Below are positions 34,933-44,801 of a stretch of DNA of 64,000 bases, piece after piece. Numbering within the stretch: position 1 is the first letter of the stretch; each line of letters begins with the position of its first letter. Origin of the DNA: Conoideocrella luteorostrata (Eukaryota; Ascomycota; Sordariomycetes; Hypocreales; Clavicipitaceae). The notes beneath the pieces were generated by a model. The model had not been told where the DNA came from and did no database searches. It worked only from the letters and a program-made list of their open reading frames with translations. The stretch covers positions 41,207 through 105,206 of the forward strand of contig JASWJB010000134.1 in assembly GCA_032433595.1 (NCBI GenBank). Direction: 5' to 3'. The position numbers and the translations under genes are program-made.

Positions 34933-35978
34933 AACCGTAACCGCAATGAGATAAAGTGCTGCCCGCCATGCGACAGTGTTTTAAATACACTGCCGAGTTT
35001 AGGCTAAACAAGAATCCGAGGTTGCGTGGCCTGTCATTTTCCACGCTCGTCGAAATAATGCAGACAGGACTCATAAAGAGTGATTTTTTTTTTCAGGGTG
35101 TAAATTGAGCATTTGCAAGCTCAGTATTTGTCTTTGCGCCAGTCGCCATTTTGAAGCTTCTTGGAAGAGCACGCTGGTTATGTTAATGGCTCTCAGGCCA
35201 AGACCGTACTATGATTTTCAGAACTGCACTTTCCTGCAACAACTCTGCGTGCCAACTGGATCTGGTGGCGAGTCGTTTCTTTCTGACTGATGCATTAGCT
35301 TGTTATCTCAATGTAGAGACTAATATTAGAGTTCGCTAGAAGCTTTGTCCGAAGAAGCGCTTGCTCAAAATCCTCAAGGTCCGAGCCGAGCCGAGCGATA
35401 TGACTAATGGGTACCTAGCCTGGGCGATCCAGGGCTAGCGGCCGGAGCTGGCTGATTTTCAAGGTACTTCTTGTAAACAGGTTTTTCCTCTCACTAGGAC
35501 GCGAAGTAAGTTCCGGAGCATGTACCCAGGACTCATATTAATCTACTAAGCATTTTGCGGTTAGTTCCGATTAGGTAAGGTTTTGGAGACTTCAAATTTA
35601 GAGGAATCACTGTGCAAGCGATCGTGGATTCGGATAGCTTGGCATGCGGATAGCGGTATCGCGGAGTAGTTATCGGTCTCCGAGAATCCACGAATGTAAC
35701 CTCTTGATGCCTGCCATATAACGCCGACTACCTAAGCTCCTACCCCGCAGTAGCCTGAGACTTAGAAAAAGGTTATAACAAGATACGTCTTGTTCTGGAA
35801 CTCACACTCTTACGATACTTTTACACTTTGGCTTCCGACATTTTAGTATTGTTAGGTGTTGTGTTAAGAAAGAGGGCAAAAGAGCAGCTTTATATAGTCG
35901 AAGGGTGCAATTTACGTCCCGTCACCTCCTCTACTGTCATTCTAGAGCTCAAACAACTCTGACTTTGTATCCCGTCTT
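34933..35978. other. Upstream region of the MFS gene
   Basis: AT-rich; a 61-codon ORF at 35105-35290 is not recognised. The 3' portion is the MFS promoter. Confidence 0.4.
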
Positions 35979-37457
35979 ATGGCTACGCCGCCTACCAACG
36001 AAACAGCACCACCATGCCCTTCTGGTCTGATATCCCAACGCGTTACCCAGTGCCTCGAGAAAAGCCCAAATTCGCAATTTGGTCTACATCCGGGTATCGA
36101 CGAGATAAAATATCCGGAGGGCGGACTGCGAGCATGGCTCGTGGTATTTGGATCTTTCTGTGCAATGTGATTCATCCACTTTGGATTCAATTCTCCCTGG
36201 CAGAACTGACATTCCCTTTAGGCTAGCTTGCTATGGATACATGAACACTATTAGCACGTATAATGCGCATCTATCGACTAATCAGCTATCGGACTATAGC
36301 AAGAGTTCTATCGGATGGATCTTTAGTGTATACGTCTTTCTAGCTTTCTTTTGCAGCATACAGATTGGCCCTGTGTTCGATGCTAAAGGACCAAGACTTC
36401 TAGTTCTGTTTGGGACTTTATTAATAATGGCCAGCATTCTACTCATGGGAGTGTGTTCCGGTACGTACTTAGTCAAACGGTTGCAAATTATCTATTACTA
36501 ACAAGCACAGAGTTCTGGCAATTCCTTCTTGTTTTCGGCATCCTCGGCGGGGTTGGCACGTCCCTAATTGTTACACCCGCAGTGGCCGCTATCAGCCACT
36601 TTTTTCTTGCTAAGCGCGCCAATGCCATAGGTATTGCTACAACAGGAGGCTCTCTTGGAGGAATTATCTTCCCGCTGATGCTAGAACCACTCTTCGTAAA
36701 GGTTGGCTGGGCTTGGGCTACAAGGATACAAGGCCTCGTCTTCCTTTTTCTCCTGATCCCAGCAAATCTACTGATTCGTTCCCGTCTCCAACCATTGCCT
36801 CACGGCAAGATGCGTCCGAACCTCAGCATATTCTGCCAGCCAGTCTTTGTTTTAGTTACCTTAGCTGCCTACTTCCTCGAATGGGGCTTATTCGTTCCAG
36901 TAACGTATCTAACCATTTACTGCCGTGACTCCGGAGAAACAAGCCCTACCTATGCTTACTCCTTCCAAGTAATTGCTATTTATAATGCAGCATCCTCAGT
37001 TGGTCGTTATGTTTCCGGAATTTTAGCTGATAGATTTGGAAGCTATAATATTATGATCATAATGGTGTTTTTCTGTACTAGCAGCTCACTAGGTCTCTGG
37101 TTACCCGCCGCAGTCTTCATGGATCAGAACTCAAATCCTATGATAATATTTGGTCTCACAGTCACATACTCTGTCTTGATGGGAGTGGCTTCTGGCAGCA
37201 ACATATCCCTTGCACCGGTCTGCGTTGGGGCGCTTTGCGATACAAGGGAATACGGCCAAGCCTATGCAATGTGCTACACTATTGTGGCTTTTGGAACACT
37301 AATTGGCGTGCCTATTGCTGGAGCCATAATAGGAAAAAATGGGGGTGCCTACTGGGGTGTAGCTGTTTTTACTGGGGCATGTTATTTTTGTGCTTTAGTT
37401 TGCTTCATTATGATACGTATAACCAAGGCTGGGTGGAGATGGAATACTGTATTCTAG
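35979..37457 (+). CDS. MFS transporter, monocarboxylate-porter (MCH/MCT) type
   Basis: Twelve-helix major facilitator of the fungal monocarboxylate/riboflavin transporter-like group. Exons 35979-36166, 36222-36460 and 36511-37457, introns 55 and 50 nt, give 457 aa. The N-terminal 45 residues are hydrophilic; YPEGGLRAWLVVFGSF starts the first helix with the D/P-x-G-x-x-x-W motif typical of this group, continuing MLACYGYMNTISTYNAHL. Loop 2-3 has GPVFDAKGPR, the variant of the MFS signature; helix 5 begins GGVGTSLIVTP; the second half has VGRYVSGILADRFG. All exon joins are clean and no stop interrupts it, unlike most neighbours in this AT-rich stretch, so the gene is probably active. Substrate unknown; no metabolic partner lies next to it. 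Confidence 0.88.
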
Positions 37458-38714
37458 ACAATTTGAATATACCCGACTTACCGGACAATAAAGAGTCTGG
37501 GGATAATATTAGAGACATTAATGGGAATACCTCAAGCACGGAAAAGCAACTGCGTTAGGGGTCTACGTTAAGTCTTGTTAGAAGGGTTGGAAGAGACAAC
37601 CAAGAGGGATTGCCACTAAATTAATATGTTGTCAATTTATATAAATTCGACAGATCTAAATTCTACTCAACACAACTACTATTGTAATGACACCAAGAGT
37701 CTGATGGTGAGCTGTGTGTATGTACAAGGTGAAATTGAGTTGAAATAGAACAAGAAGGAATAAAGAGCGAAGTACAGGTTTATATAAGAGCGGCCATAAA
37801 ATTTTTGAGCTATTGGAGCGGAAGGCTACACCCTGTTCTAATTTGTGCAAATGGAAACGTTTCGCAATTACAGAAAGTGTTGCTATTCTTTCTTACATTC
37901 CACAATTAGAATCAATTCTTACTCTTTTTGGTCTAGAATTAGGATGCTGCACCCGACAAGGGTTTAAAAGATAACCATGGACTGCAGATAACAGAGATAG
38001 GGGAAAACCTGTTACCCCCAAATCCCCACTATGGAGAGTCGTTAGGCATCTCGTGGTAACGGAACTGTCTCACTAATATTAGCTATTTATATAACCCCCT
38101 GGACTGAGAGATTGACTCTCTCTGCGTAATTAATATGTTAGACCGGCTGGATCGAAAGTTTAGGGAGCCAGGAGGGAGGGTTGAATATTGCGCCTTGCTT
38201 GATCAGCATAGCTGAGTAGAACTAATAGGACAGTAAGGACTAACCTATATCCAAACGCATCCCGCAGGTGCATGCTGATATCATGAGCCGCGGCGTACGG
38301 GTGCTTTCCAGGCGAGTCTGGATAAATAGGGCGTGTGCGGCTGGCTATGGTCTAAGTAGAATTGACAAGCAAAAATTATTAATCTACCGCAAATAAATCT
38401 ACGGAGTACAATTGAATGCAGATAAGCCGCTTACTCCGCCAGACTTTATTAAAAATGGCCAAGGAGCAGGTATTTTTATACCCTACATAAGCTCAAACGT
38501 AAAAACCACGTTGACCAGCCCACAAATCGCAAACTTATCGCGGACGAAGCTTTAGTTGAAGAGTAGAAGAAAATGGAGGCCAACAGAGATACAAAAAAAC
38601 ATCAAAGTTGAAGTTCTTAGCTCTGAAGCTTAAAATCCTAGAGACGACGGTGAGAGTTGCAGGAAGCATTCAGCGGTGTGAAGGCACATCCCACACCGCC
38701 GGATAAAGACGGAA
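37458..38714. other. AT-rich region without genes
   Basis: 3' flank of the MFS gene and decayed repeat material; no ORF with recognisable features. Confidence 0.45.
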
Positions 38715-38873
38715 ATTGGAGGAAATCAACGGATTAGTTGAGTCCGGAATCCGGCATAAAATCACGTAATTCCCCGTCAATTTGGAAAGCATCAGACATT
38801 ATCAATTTAATCCATTCCTACTAATTTTTCACTGTGCAATTACTCTGTGACAATGGCCTCACTTAGTGTAACA
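38715..38873 (+). repeat. LTR-like repeat family B, partial copy 2
   Basis: Matches the 3' half of the 33-kb copy, including AACGGATTA, ATTCCCCGTCAATTTG, GCATCAGACATTATCAATTT and CACTGTGCAATTACTCTG (compare GCATCAGATATCATTAATTT and CACTGTGCAATTGCTCTG there). Left limit approximate. Confidence 0.5.
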
Positions 38874-39524
38874 GAATTGCCACCGATCATTTCAGCTCCA
38901 CCTAAATGTTTTGTGTAAGGGTTGCAATGAAATCAGCGTACCCTGGCGACTTTCCGGGCAGCGGGTAAGTTAGGTACGGCGTTAAACTTATGTGCGTCGT
39001 CTAGATAAGTTCTAACCCTCTCACCGATGTCTTTAGGAACCGTAATTTCTATGCCCATACTTTTTAAAGAGTTACCCCAACACATCATGTCTTGAAAGCA
39101 ACACATCGCAGCAACTCGCCACAGCAGTGACTGGTTTCCTATGCCGCAGTTGTCCCGAGAAGAAAAATATCATGGCAAGCTCAGTCTTCTAGCCGATCTG
39201 CAAACAGTCGATACTAGACTCATGAACGTGATCTCGTTCAACGATTCGGTACTCGTCGATCTCTCCACATTGCTGTAAGTATCTCTCAAGCCTCCAATCA
39301 CGGTAGCGGGAATCAAAGATCCTAAGAATCCCGGAATAAACAGCCCTGCTTGGGTCCGTCAGCCGCTCCAGCTGAGACGGAGGCAATGGATTCCCATCTG
39401 GATAAAGATAACCTAACCATTACATAGAACGATGAGTCATTTCTGGATAGGCCGAATCTAATCTCTCAGGAATGAATTGAGACTGAAGTTCACGAGAATC
39501 TAGCTCTTGTCAACATAAGCAATC
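38874..39524. other. AT-rich region, no gene
   Basis: A 65-codon minus ORF at 39189-39386 carries no recognisable domain. Confidence 0.4.
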
Positions 39525-39698
39525 TGTTGGAATATCCCATTAAGGCACGCGGGCAGGCACGTGGGCGTGTCACGTGGTCACCCTAACACGCCTCGTATAT
39601 ACGGCGCGGGCATAGATACTCTTCTTCTTCTTCTCTTCTCTTTTAGACAGACCTAATAAATTGAGTTGTTTTTGCACATTGTTTTGCTTCACCTTCCG
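39525..39698 (+). repeat. LTR-like repeat family C, copy 1 (right end approximate)
   Basis: Starts TGTTGGAATATCCC and contains TCACGTGGTCACC, then a CT-rich tract, TTTTAGACAGACCTAATAAA and an AT-rich tail. Copies with the same block order start at 44540 and 54101. GGTATCAATACC just after it recalls an initiator-tRNA primer-binding context of Copia-type elements. Confidence 0.5.
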
Positions 39699-39851
39699 GT
39701 ATCAATACCCTCGTCACCCGAAGCCCTGTGCTTCCTACAGAATACGGAAGACTCCTAAGCCCGCTTTGCCACGTTATTGGCGACTAACAGATAACAGGTC
39801 TAGCATCAGAGCTCCTAGGTTCGAAGTATTCGTTGCCTTACCGGTTCCAGG

Positions 39852-40307
39852 TTGGCACGCTATGGAAATAGGTTCTTGGGGGAAGCCATGCGCCTAGTCG
39901 CCAACTCGAGCGGTCATCAAGAACACCGTAGTCAGGGTTACAACACTCGTGTGATGCCAAAATCCAGAGCATTAATCGAGGCATGTGGGTATCGCATGGC
40001 GTACGAAGAGGGACAAGTTTGTGAACTTCACCTAGCAATAGTCAGACTTTACGCGTGTCTCTGCATGTCGAACGACCTGAGATGGTTCACGGAGAATGGT
40101 TACACTAAAAGGTCTGCATTTGACGACTCACTTGCCGCGGCATATGATGCGGTCATGCCCTTTCTTCTAGCAGCTCACAAGAAGAGCATTGCGGGGATGT
40201 ACATCATCGCACCAATTACGTCAAGCAAGTCTTGGGATAGTTATTTGGATAGTCTCATTGAGTTTACTCATGCAAGCGCTCAATTGCCAATTTATAGTAA
40301 ATTGTAG
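39852..40307 (+). pseudogene. Isolated 151-codon fragment, possibly C-terminal part of an acyl-CoA dehydrogenase-like protein
   Basis: An uninterrupted ORF with normal protein-like composition, beginning RYGNRFLGEAMRLVANSSG and containing RVMPKSRALIEACGYRMAYEEG and DAVMPFLLAAHKK. It follows a family C LTR directly, with no upstream exon, so it looks like the 3' remnant of a larger gene cut by repeat insertion. The blocks faintly recall the helical C-terminus of fungal acyl-CoA dehydrogenase-like proteins; this is a weak, memory-based resemblance. It could also be a lineage-specific short gene. Confidence 0.35.
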
Positions 40308-40527
40308 ATTGGCATAAGTAGGGAACTTCGAGATGTAACTATTGATATATGGCGCGATTACAACAGACTAATTCGCTAGTCGGCTGTGGTATGGACTCGA
40401 GCTTTAGGTCGTGTCCCAAAAAGCAGGAGGTGAGCGCACGCGCTACGCGCAGCGCGCTCCTAACAGTAATAACTTGCGAAATCTAGTAGATGTTAATTCC
40501 AGGTAGTTGGCACTCTGCCCCGCGCTA
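40308..40527. other. Intergenic with GC-rich imperfect palindrome
   Basis: At 40430-40461 a GCGC-rich imperfect inverted repeat (GAGCGCACGCGC ... GCGCAGCGCGCTC) stands out from AT-rich surroundings and could be the end of a DNA transposon. No gene. Confidence 0.3.
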
Positions 40528-40532
40528 GCAGA

Positions 40533-40842
40533 TGTTGTGTTATGTGCCTTTATGAGCTGTAAGAGCAATTTGCATCAGTAGAAATCGGCAGCAACTGAAG
40601 GATTCAATTTAGTAGATGAATGTTATGACTGACAACTTTTCTGACCATCCTCGAACGCCCTAAAGTCCTCCTTTTTATAACACCTTTCTTCCTTCCGTAT
40701 CTCCGTTAACTCCCTTATCCCCAGTATCTCCGGCATCCCTAGTATCCAACATCACTATCCAAAATCACTATCCAAAATAACTATCCAAAATCACTATCCA
40801 AAATCACTGATCTTCCTGACAGAAGCTATTCTCGTCTCAACA
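40533..40842 (+). repeat. Solo LTR, family A, copy 2, with 5-bp target duplication
   Basis: 310 bp from TGTTGTG to CTCAACA, flanked on both sides by GCAGA (40528-40532 and 40843-40847). TG...CA ends, perfect 5-bp duplication and no internal retroelement sequence identify a solo LTR. Start block TTATGTGCC and AGAGCAATTTG match copy 1. It carries an internal 13-bp tandem repeat. Confidence 0.8.
40744..40808. repeat. 13-bp tandem repeat, five units
   Basis: Five consecutive units of ATCCAAAATCACT (first and third units with one change each), inside the family A solo LTR. Not present in the other two copies, so an expansion private to this copy. Confidence 0.8.
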
Positions 40843-40847
40843 GCAGA

Positions 40848-41730
40848 ACATAGGGCAGATGTTGTTGAAAACCACGCTGCGTTGGTTCTAAAGCATATTC
40901 GTCAGCAGTACTGCGGTCAAAGTCATGTTACCACTGGTTTTCGTCTATTGAGGACAGAGGAGGCCTTGCTCCCATTCTCACCTGTCCGGCCCATGCCAGG
41001 CGCTAGGAGACCCGTGCTATTAATAGTCTAGCAGAACAACCTGATATTCACAGGCAGTCCTTGTTATTTTAGCAAACATTTCTTCAGCCCTTGCCGGTTT
41101 AGCCCTAGTAGCCACAGATAAGTCTTTTTCCAGAGCACAGAGTATCAGCATGGACTTAGATTGAGATGGGTCATCACATGAGGGTAGGTTCTACCATTTC
41201 CTGATGGAAGGATAGAATAATCACTTCAAACCACACCAACTTGGTATACAGCAGGATTACCACCAGTCATGGTCAGCCTGGCCATCACTGACCCAAATGA
41301 CGCAAACTGTGATAATAACTTGTTTTTGTTAAGCCCCTCCTTTTTTAGTGATATATGCTAAAGAATATATCCATCGAAATGGTTTATCCAACACAACCCA
41401 ATCCAATCATCTTGTTGCTTCGTACATTTCCCCACCATTTCCATGTTTCTGCGTAATTTTTAATTCTGAGTTTTTTACCAACCCTCTTTGTCCTTTCTCA
41501 GGCGGCTTCAACGGAGCAGCTGATTTTTGTCTGCCCCTTCTCTGCCAACCCCCTTTTCGTCAACACTTTTCAGCGTTAACTAATCTCTTTTCAACCACTG
41601 TTTTCCTCTACTACTTCTTTTCTCGACTCATTTCGCTTCCCAGCTACTATTTTCTTCAGATCTTCCACCCCTCCACCCCCATTTTCCCCTCTCAACCTCT
41701 CTATCCGTTCTCCTTTTCGCGTGAGACATC
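40848..41730. other. Intergenic 3' of the isopropylmalate dehydrogenase gene
   Basis: Pyrimidine-rich on the plus strand towards 41460-41720, giving a spurious Phe/Ser/Pro-rich plus ORF (41348-41935) that runs antisense into the LEU2-type gene. No real gene recognised. Confidence 0.5.
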
Positions 41731-43217
41731 TCACGCCTTGAGAATCTTGACCAGCTCAGTAACGACGGCATCTCCTGCTTCTGCGGTGCCCGTGCTGCCG
41801 CCCATGTCCTTGGTTCTCAGCCCGGCATCGATGGCGGCGCGGACCGCGTCCTCGACTATTTTAGCCTCGTGGGCGAGATTCAGAGAGTACCGGAACATCA
41901 TGGCCACAGAAAGGATAGTGCCAATGGGATTCTAGAAATAATGTCAGCTATGTACTTACAGCGAATAGATAGGAATCGCCTGAAACGGGGTCTTTACGTA
42001 CAACAATCCCTTTCCCTGATATGTCCGGCGCGCTGCCTGTCATCTGCGTCAGCGACTGATGTCTATACGAGGGCTCGAGTGGAGTATAGGAGTCTCACCA
42101 TGAATCGGTTCACAGATGGAAGGCACTGCAGAGCCCGGAATCCCACAGAGACTCGCGCTCGGGAGAAGCCCTATGCTTCCAGCTATGGCGCTCGCCTCGT
42201 CGCTGAGGATATCCCCTGAAAACTCGTTAGCTAAACCGCCTTCGAGGTGGACGAGGGGCCTCGCTCACCTGCCAAGTTGGGCGCTATTATAACGCCATTC
42301 AGCTGCGTCGGGTTCTTGACCATGATCATGGCCGCGCTGTCAATAAGCTGATGCTCGACCTTCAGATCGGGGAACTCGTTTTTGTAGACCTCCTCAACCA
42401 CACGACGCCAGAGTCTGCTTGTCGCCAGCACGTTTGCCTTGTCCAGTGAGATAACCCGCGTGTCTCCCCTAGCCCTGGCCAGGTAACCGCCCAGCCGCGC
42501 GATGCGCTCGATTTCTGGTTTCGTGTAAACAGTAGTGTCGAACGCATTAAGCCCATCGTACTCTTTTCGCTCTCCGAAATACAGGCCAGAGGTTAACTCC
42601 CGGACTAACATCATGTCGATGCCGCGGCAGACGGACGCCTTCAAGGGGGAGGACTCGACGAGGGCGTCGGAGGCGAAGAAGCAGGGACGGAGGTTTCCAT
42701 AGGCGCACATCTCACTGCGTAGCTTCAGGAGTCCCTGCTCCGGGCGGACGGCGCCTGTGCCCCATTTGGGGCCGCCGATGGCGCCCAGGAGCACGGCGTC
42801 GGCGGCTTTGGCGGCGGCGAGGGCCTCGTCCGTGAGGGGGGTGCCGGTCTGGTCGATGGAGCACTGGGGAGAAACGCCGAGGTTAGCAAGAGACTTCTCT
42901 CGTGGATGTCTTTGGGCCGTGTGATCTGTCATCGGGGGTTGACTTACCCCTCCGAGTAGGTGATCCTGCAGATTGAATTTGCCAGCTGTCGGGCTCAGCT
43001 CCTCGATCGTCTTGATAACCTGAATCCTGCGTTAGGCGTGCTCAATTGTAGGTCGTAAATACCAGACTCGTACCTTGATTGCCTCAGCAATAACCTGTCA
43101 AATGACCAAAGTCAGCCTCTCTCCGTCCAGAGTCAAGGGCGGGACAGCTCGGGGGTAGTTAGTTACCTCTGGGCCGCAGTGGTCGCCCGCAAAAACAACA
43201 ATGTTGTGTTCAGCCAT
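41731..43217 (-). CDS. LEU2: 3-isopropylmalate dehydrogenase
   Basis: NAD-dependent oxidative decarboxylase of leucine biosynthesis, converting 3-isopropylmalate to 2-oxoisocaproate. Seven exons: 43167-43217, 43074-43094, 42948-43019, 42269-42863, 42099-42215, 42002-42036, 41731-41931; introns 53-84 nt all keep frame and give 363 aa, the usual family length. Landmarks: [51 protein letters not shown], metal-binding region spanning NLAG and [15 protein letters not shown], and [20 protein letters not shown]. No stop or frameshift was found. It is a GC-rich intact island between repeat blocks. Filamentous fungi often have more than one copy, and copies also occur in secondary-metabolite clusters; no partner genes are seen here. 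The many short exons are more than typical housekeeping LEU2 genes. Confidence 0.92.
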
Positions 43218-44539
43218 GGTTATAATACTGGTCCGATGGAGTTCGTCCAAAGAAGGGTCGGTCTTGTGTGGCGTAGCACGAGAATGACCCGAAGACGAGG
43301 TGGGAGGTAGGAGGTCCGACGGAGAAAGTCAGAAGTTAAGAGTTATGACGTAGGAGGCTTGCGTTTCTTCAAAAACGGACGCGTTCGTATCAACCTAACT
43401 AATAAGCAAAGATGTCCAAAAACTGAGCAATGAGGTATATCGTAAGAAGGGAGATTGGAAAAGGAATTGAAGAGGGAATTGAAGAATATGTTCGACAGGA
43501 TGTATGGCAGAGCGAAGTCGGGGACAGCTTGTTCGTCCGAAATGCCCCCCCTCCCCCGCTCCTGCCAAGTTGGATGAGAACCCCTCTCTCCCACCTGCCG
43601 AGATCGGAGAGGAAGCTTTAGCCCGCTTTAACCCGCTTTAATCTACGGAAGGATTTACAGAGCAGGAGCACATGAAGGTATTATGAATGCATATGATCTC
43701 ATATATATACACATGGCCGTAACGTTCCTCGATCGGCCTGTTGGATACGGATACGGAGATATATTTGTTCATAGATGCCACCTCGGTCTCAGTTTATTGA
43801 TGCAACACTCCATTACATTCGATACCATATTCGAAGGCAACCTTCAAGAGTAACCCTCTTAAGCACCAGGTATCACCTCTGTGAATCACATGAATGACTT
43901 TCACTAGTTACCTACCAGCTGCCAGCCCTGCTCCCCTACAGCACCGTCCTCCTAGTGGTGTCGTCTTGTCGCAGGTCCTTTCAGTACGTCGGCGTTTTTG
44001 CGGCAGTGGAGGCTCGTCTCGGCCGTTCACAATGCATTTTCAGGGGTACGGACAGCTTACCTAGCGCGGTAAGTGTCTCGCTAACAGTCTGACATCTTAC
44101 CAGCGGGCTTGAGGCGTGTCGAGCGGGCTGGCAGCGCGTGAGAAACTCAACATCGAGCGAAGATCGTAACGTGTCGCATTCGATTTTGTCAAGGTGCTAG
44201 AGGGTGTCGACATCCGTAAGTGTATCAGCGAAAAGTTGTCGCGAGGGCGGCGGACGGCGCTGTTAACGCACTGTAAGATGTAGGAGGGGAAACCAATTGC
44301 GTCGACGTGAGTAAGAATTACCTACCGCTTACATAATGGTGACGGTCATCTGGCTACTCTAACACAGTGTTAAAGCGCTGTGACAGTCACTGCCCCTTTA
44401 CAAATCGTAGGTAGCTTATAGTAAAATCTATTTCTCCTAGCATCTAGCAAAAGCATCGCCCTGCCTCTCTGCCTGCCACCCACTGAAGTTACTGTTCAAG
44501 AGAACAGCGACACTATTGTCCCTGGCGGAGATGGCATGT
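43218..44539. other. Promoter of LEU2-type gene and non-coding flank
   Basis: The first few hundred bases are the promoter and 5' UTR. Beyond about 43.65 kb the sequence is mixed, repeat-like and without recognisable ORFs. Confidence 0.45.
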
Positions 44540-44700
44540 TGTTGGACTCCTGCCGTCAAGCACAATAGGAAGCACTGAGCGGGTCACGTGGTCACCTTTC
44601 TGCCACGATATTTATATGGCGATATCGAGCCTTCCACCTTGACTTGTTTTCCTCTTCTTAGATAGACAGAGATTATTAAATATATTTCATTTTGACCGCA
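44540..44700 (+). repeat. LTR-like repeat family C, copy 2 (right end approximate)
   Basis: Starts TGTTGGACTCCTGCC, contains GGTCACGTGGTCACCTTTC, GGCGATATCGAGC, TTGACTTGTTTTC and TTATTAAATATATTTCATTTTG, all shared with the 54-kb copy. Shortly after, GGTATCGATAC is interrupted by the 83-bp element. Confidence 0.6.
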
Positions 44701-44713
44701 ACGGTATCGATAC

Positions 44714-44796
44714 TGTCACACAAAAAAAGGTGTAGCCAGAGGCTACTTTTCATGTGTAGTTATGACCTTTAAATAGGCTCATATTTTCCTGTGACA
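44714..44796 (+). mobile_element. 83-bp TG...CA mini-element, copy 1, with GATAC target duplication
   Basis: Begins TGTCACA and ends TGTGACA (inverted termini), flanked by perfect 5-bp repeats GATAC (44709-44713, 44797-44801). The second copy at 52653-52735 has the same length and about six differences. It is either a very short MITE or a solo LTR of a miniature retrotransposon (TRIM/SMART-like). Confidence 0.8.
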
Positions 44797-44801
44797 GATA
44801 C

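Noticed and set aside
40744..40808. Regular 13-bp repeats as a possible CRISPR array
   Set aside because: Units are directly adjacent with no spacers, in a eukaryotic solo LTR; simple tandem repeat.
41348..41935. 195-codon plus-strand ORF rich in Phe, Ser and Pro
   Set aside because: Comes from a pyrimidine-rich tract and runs antisense into the last exon of the LEU2-type gene.
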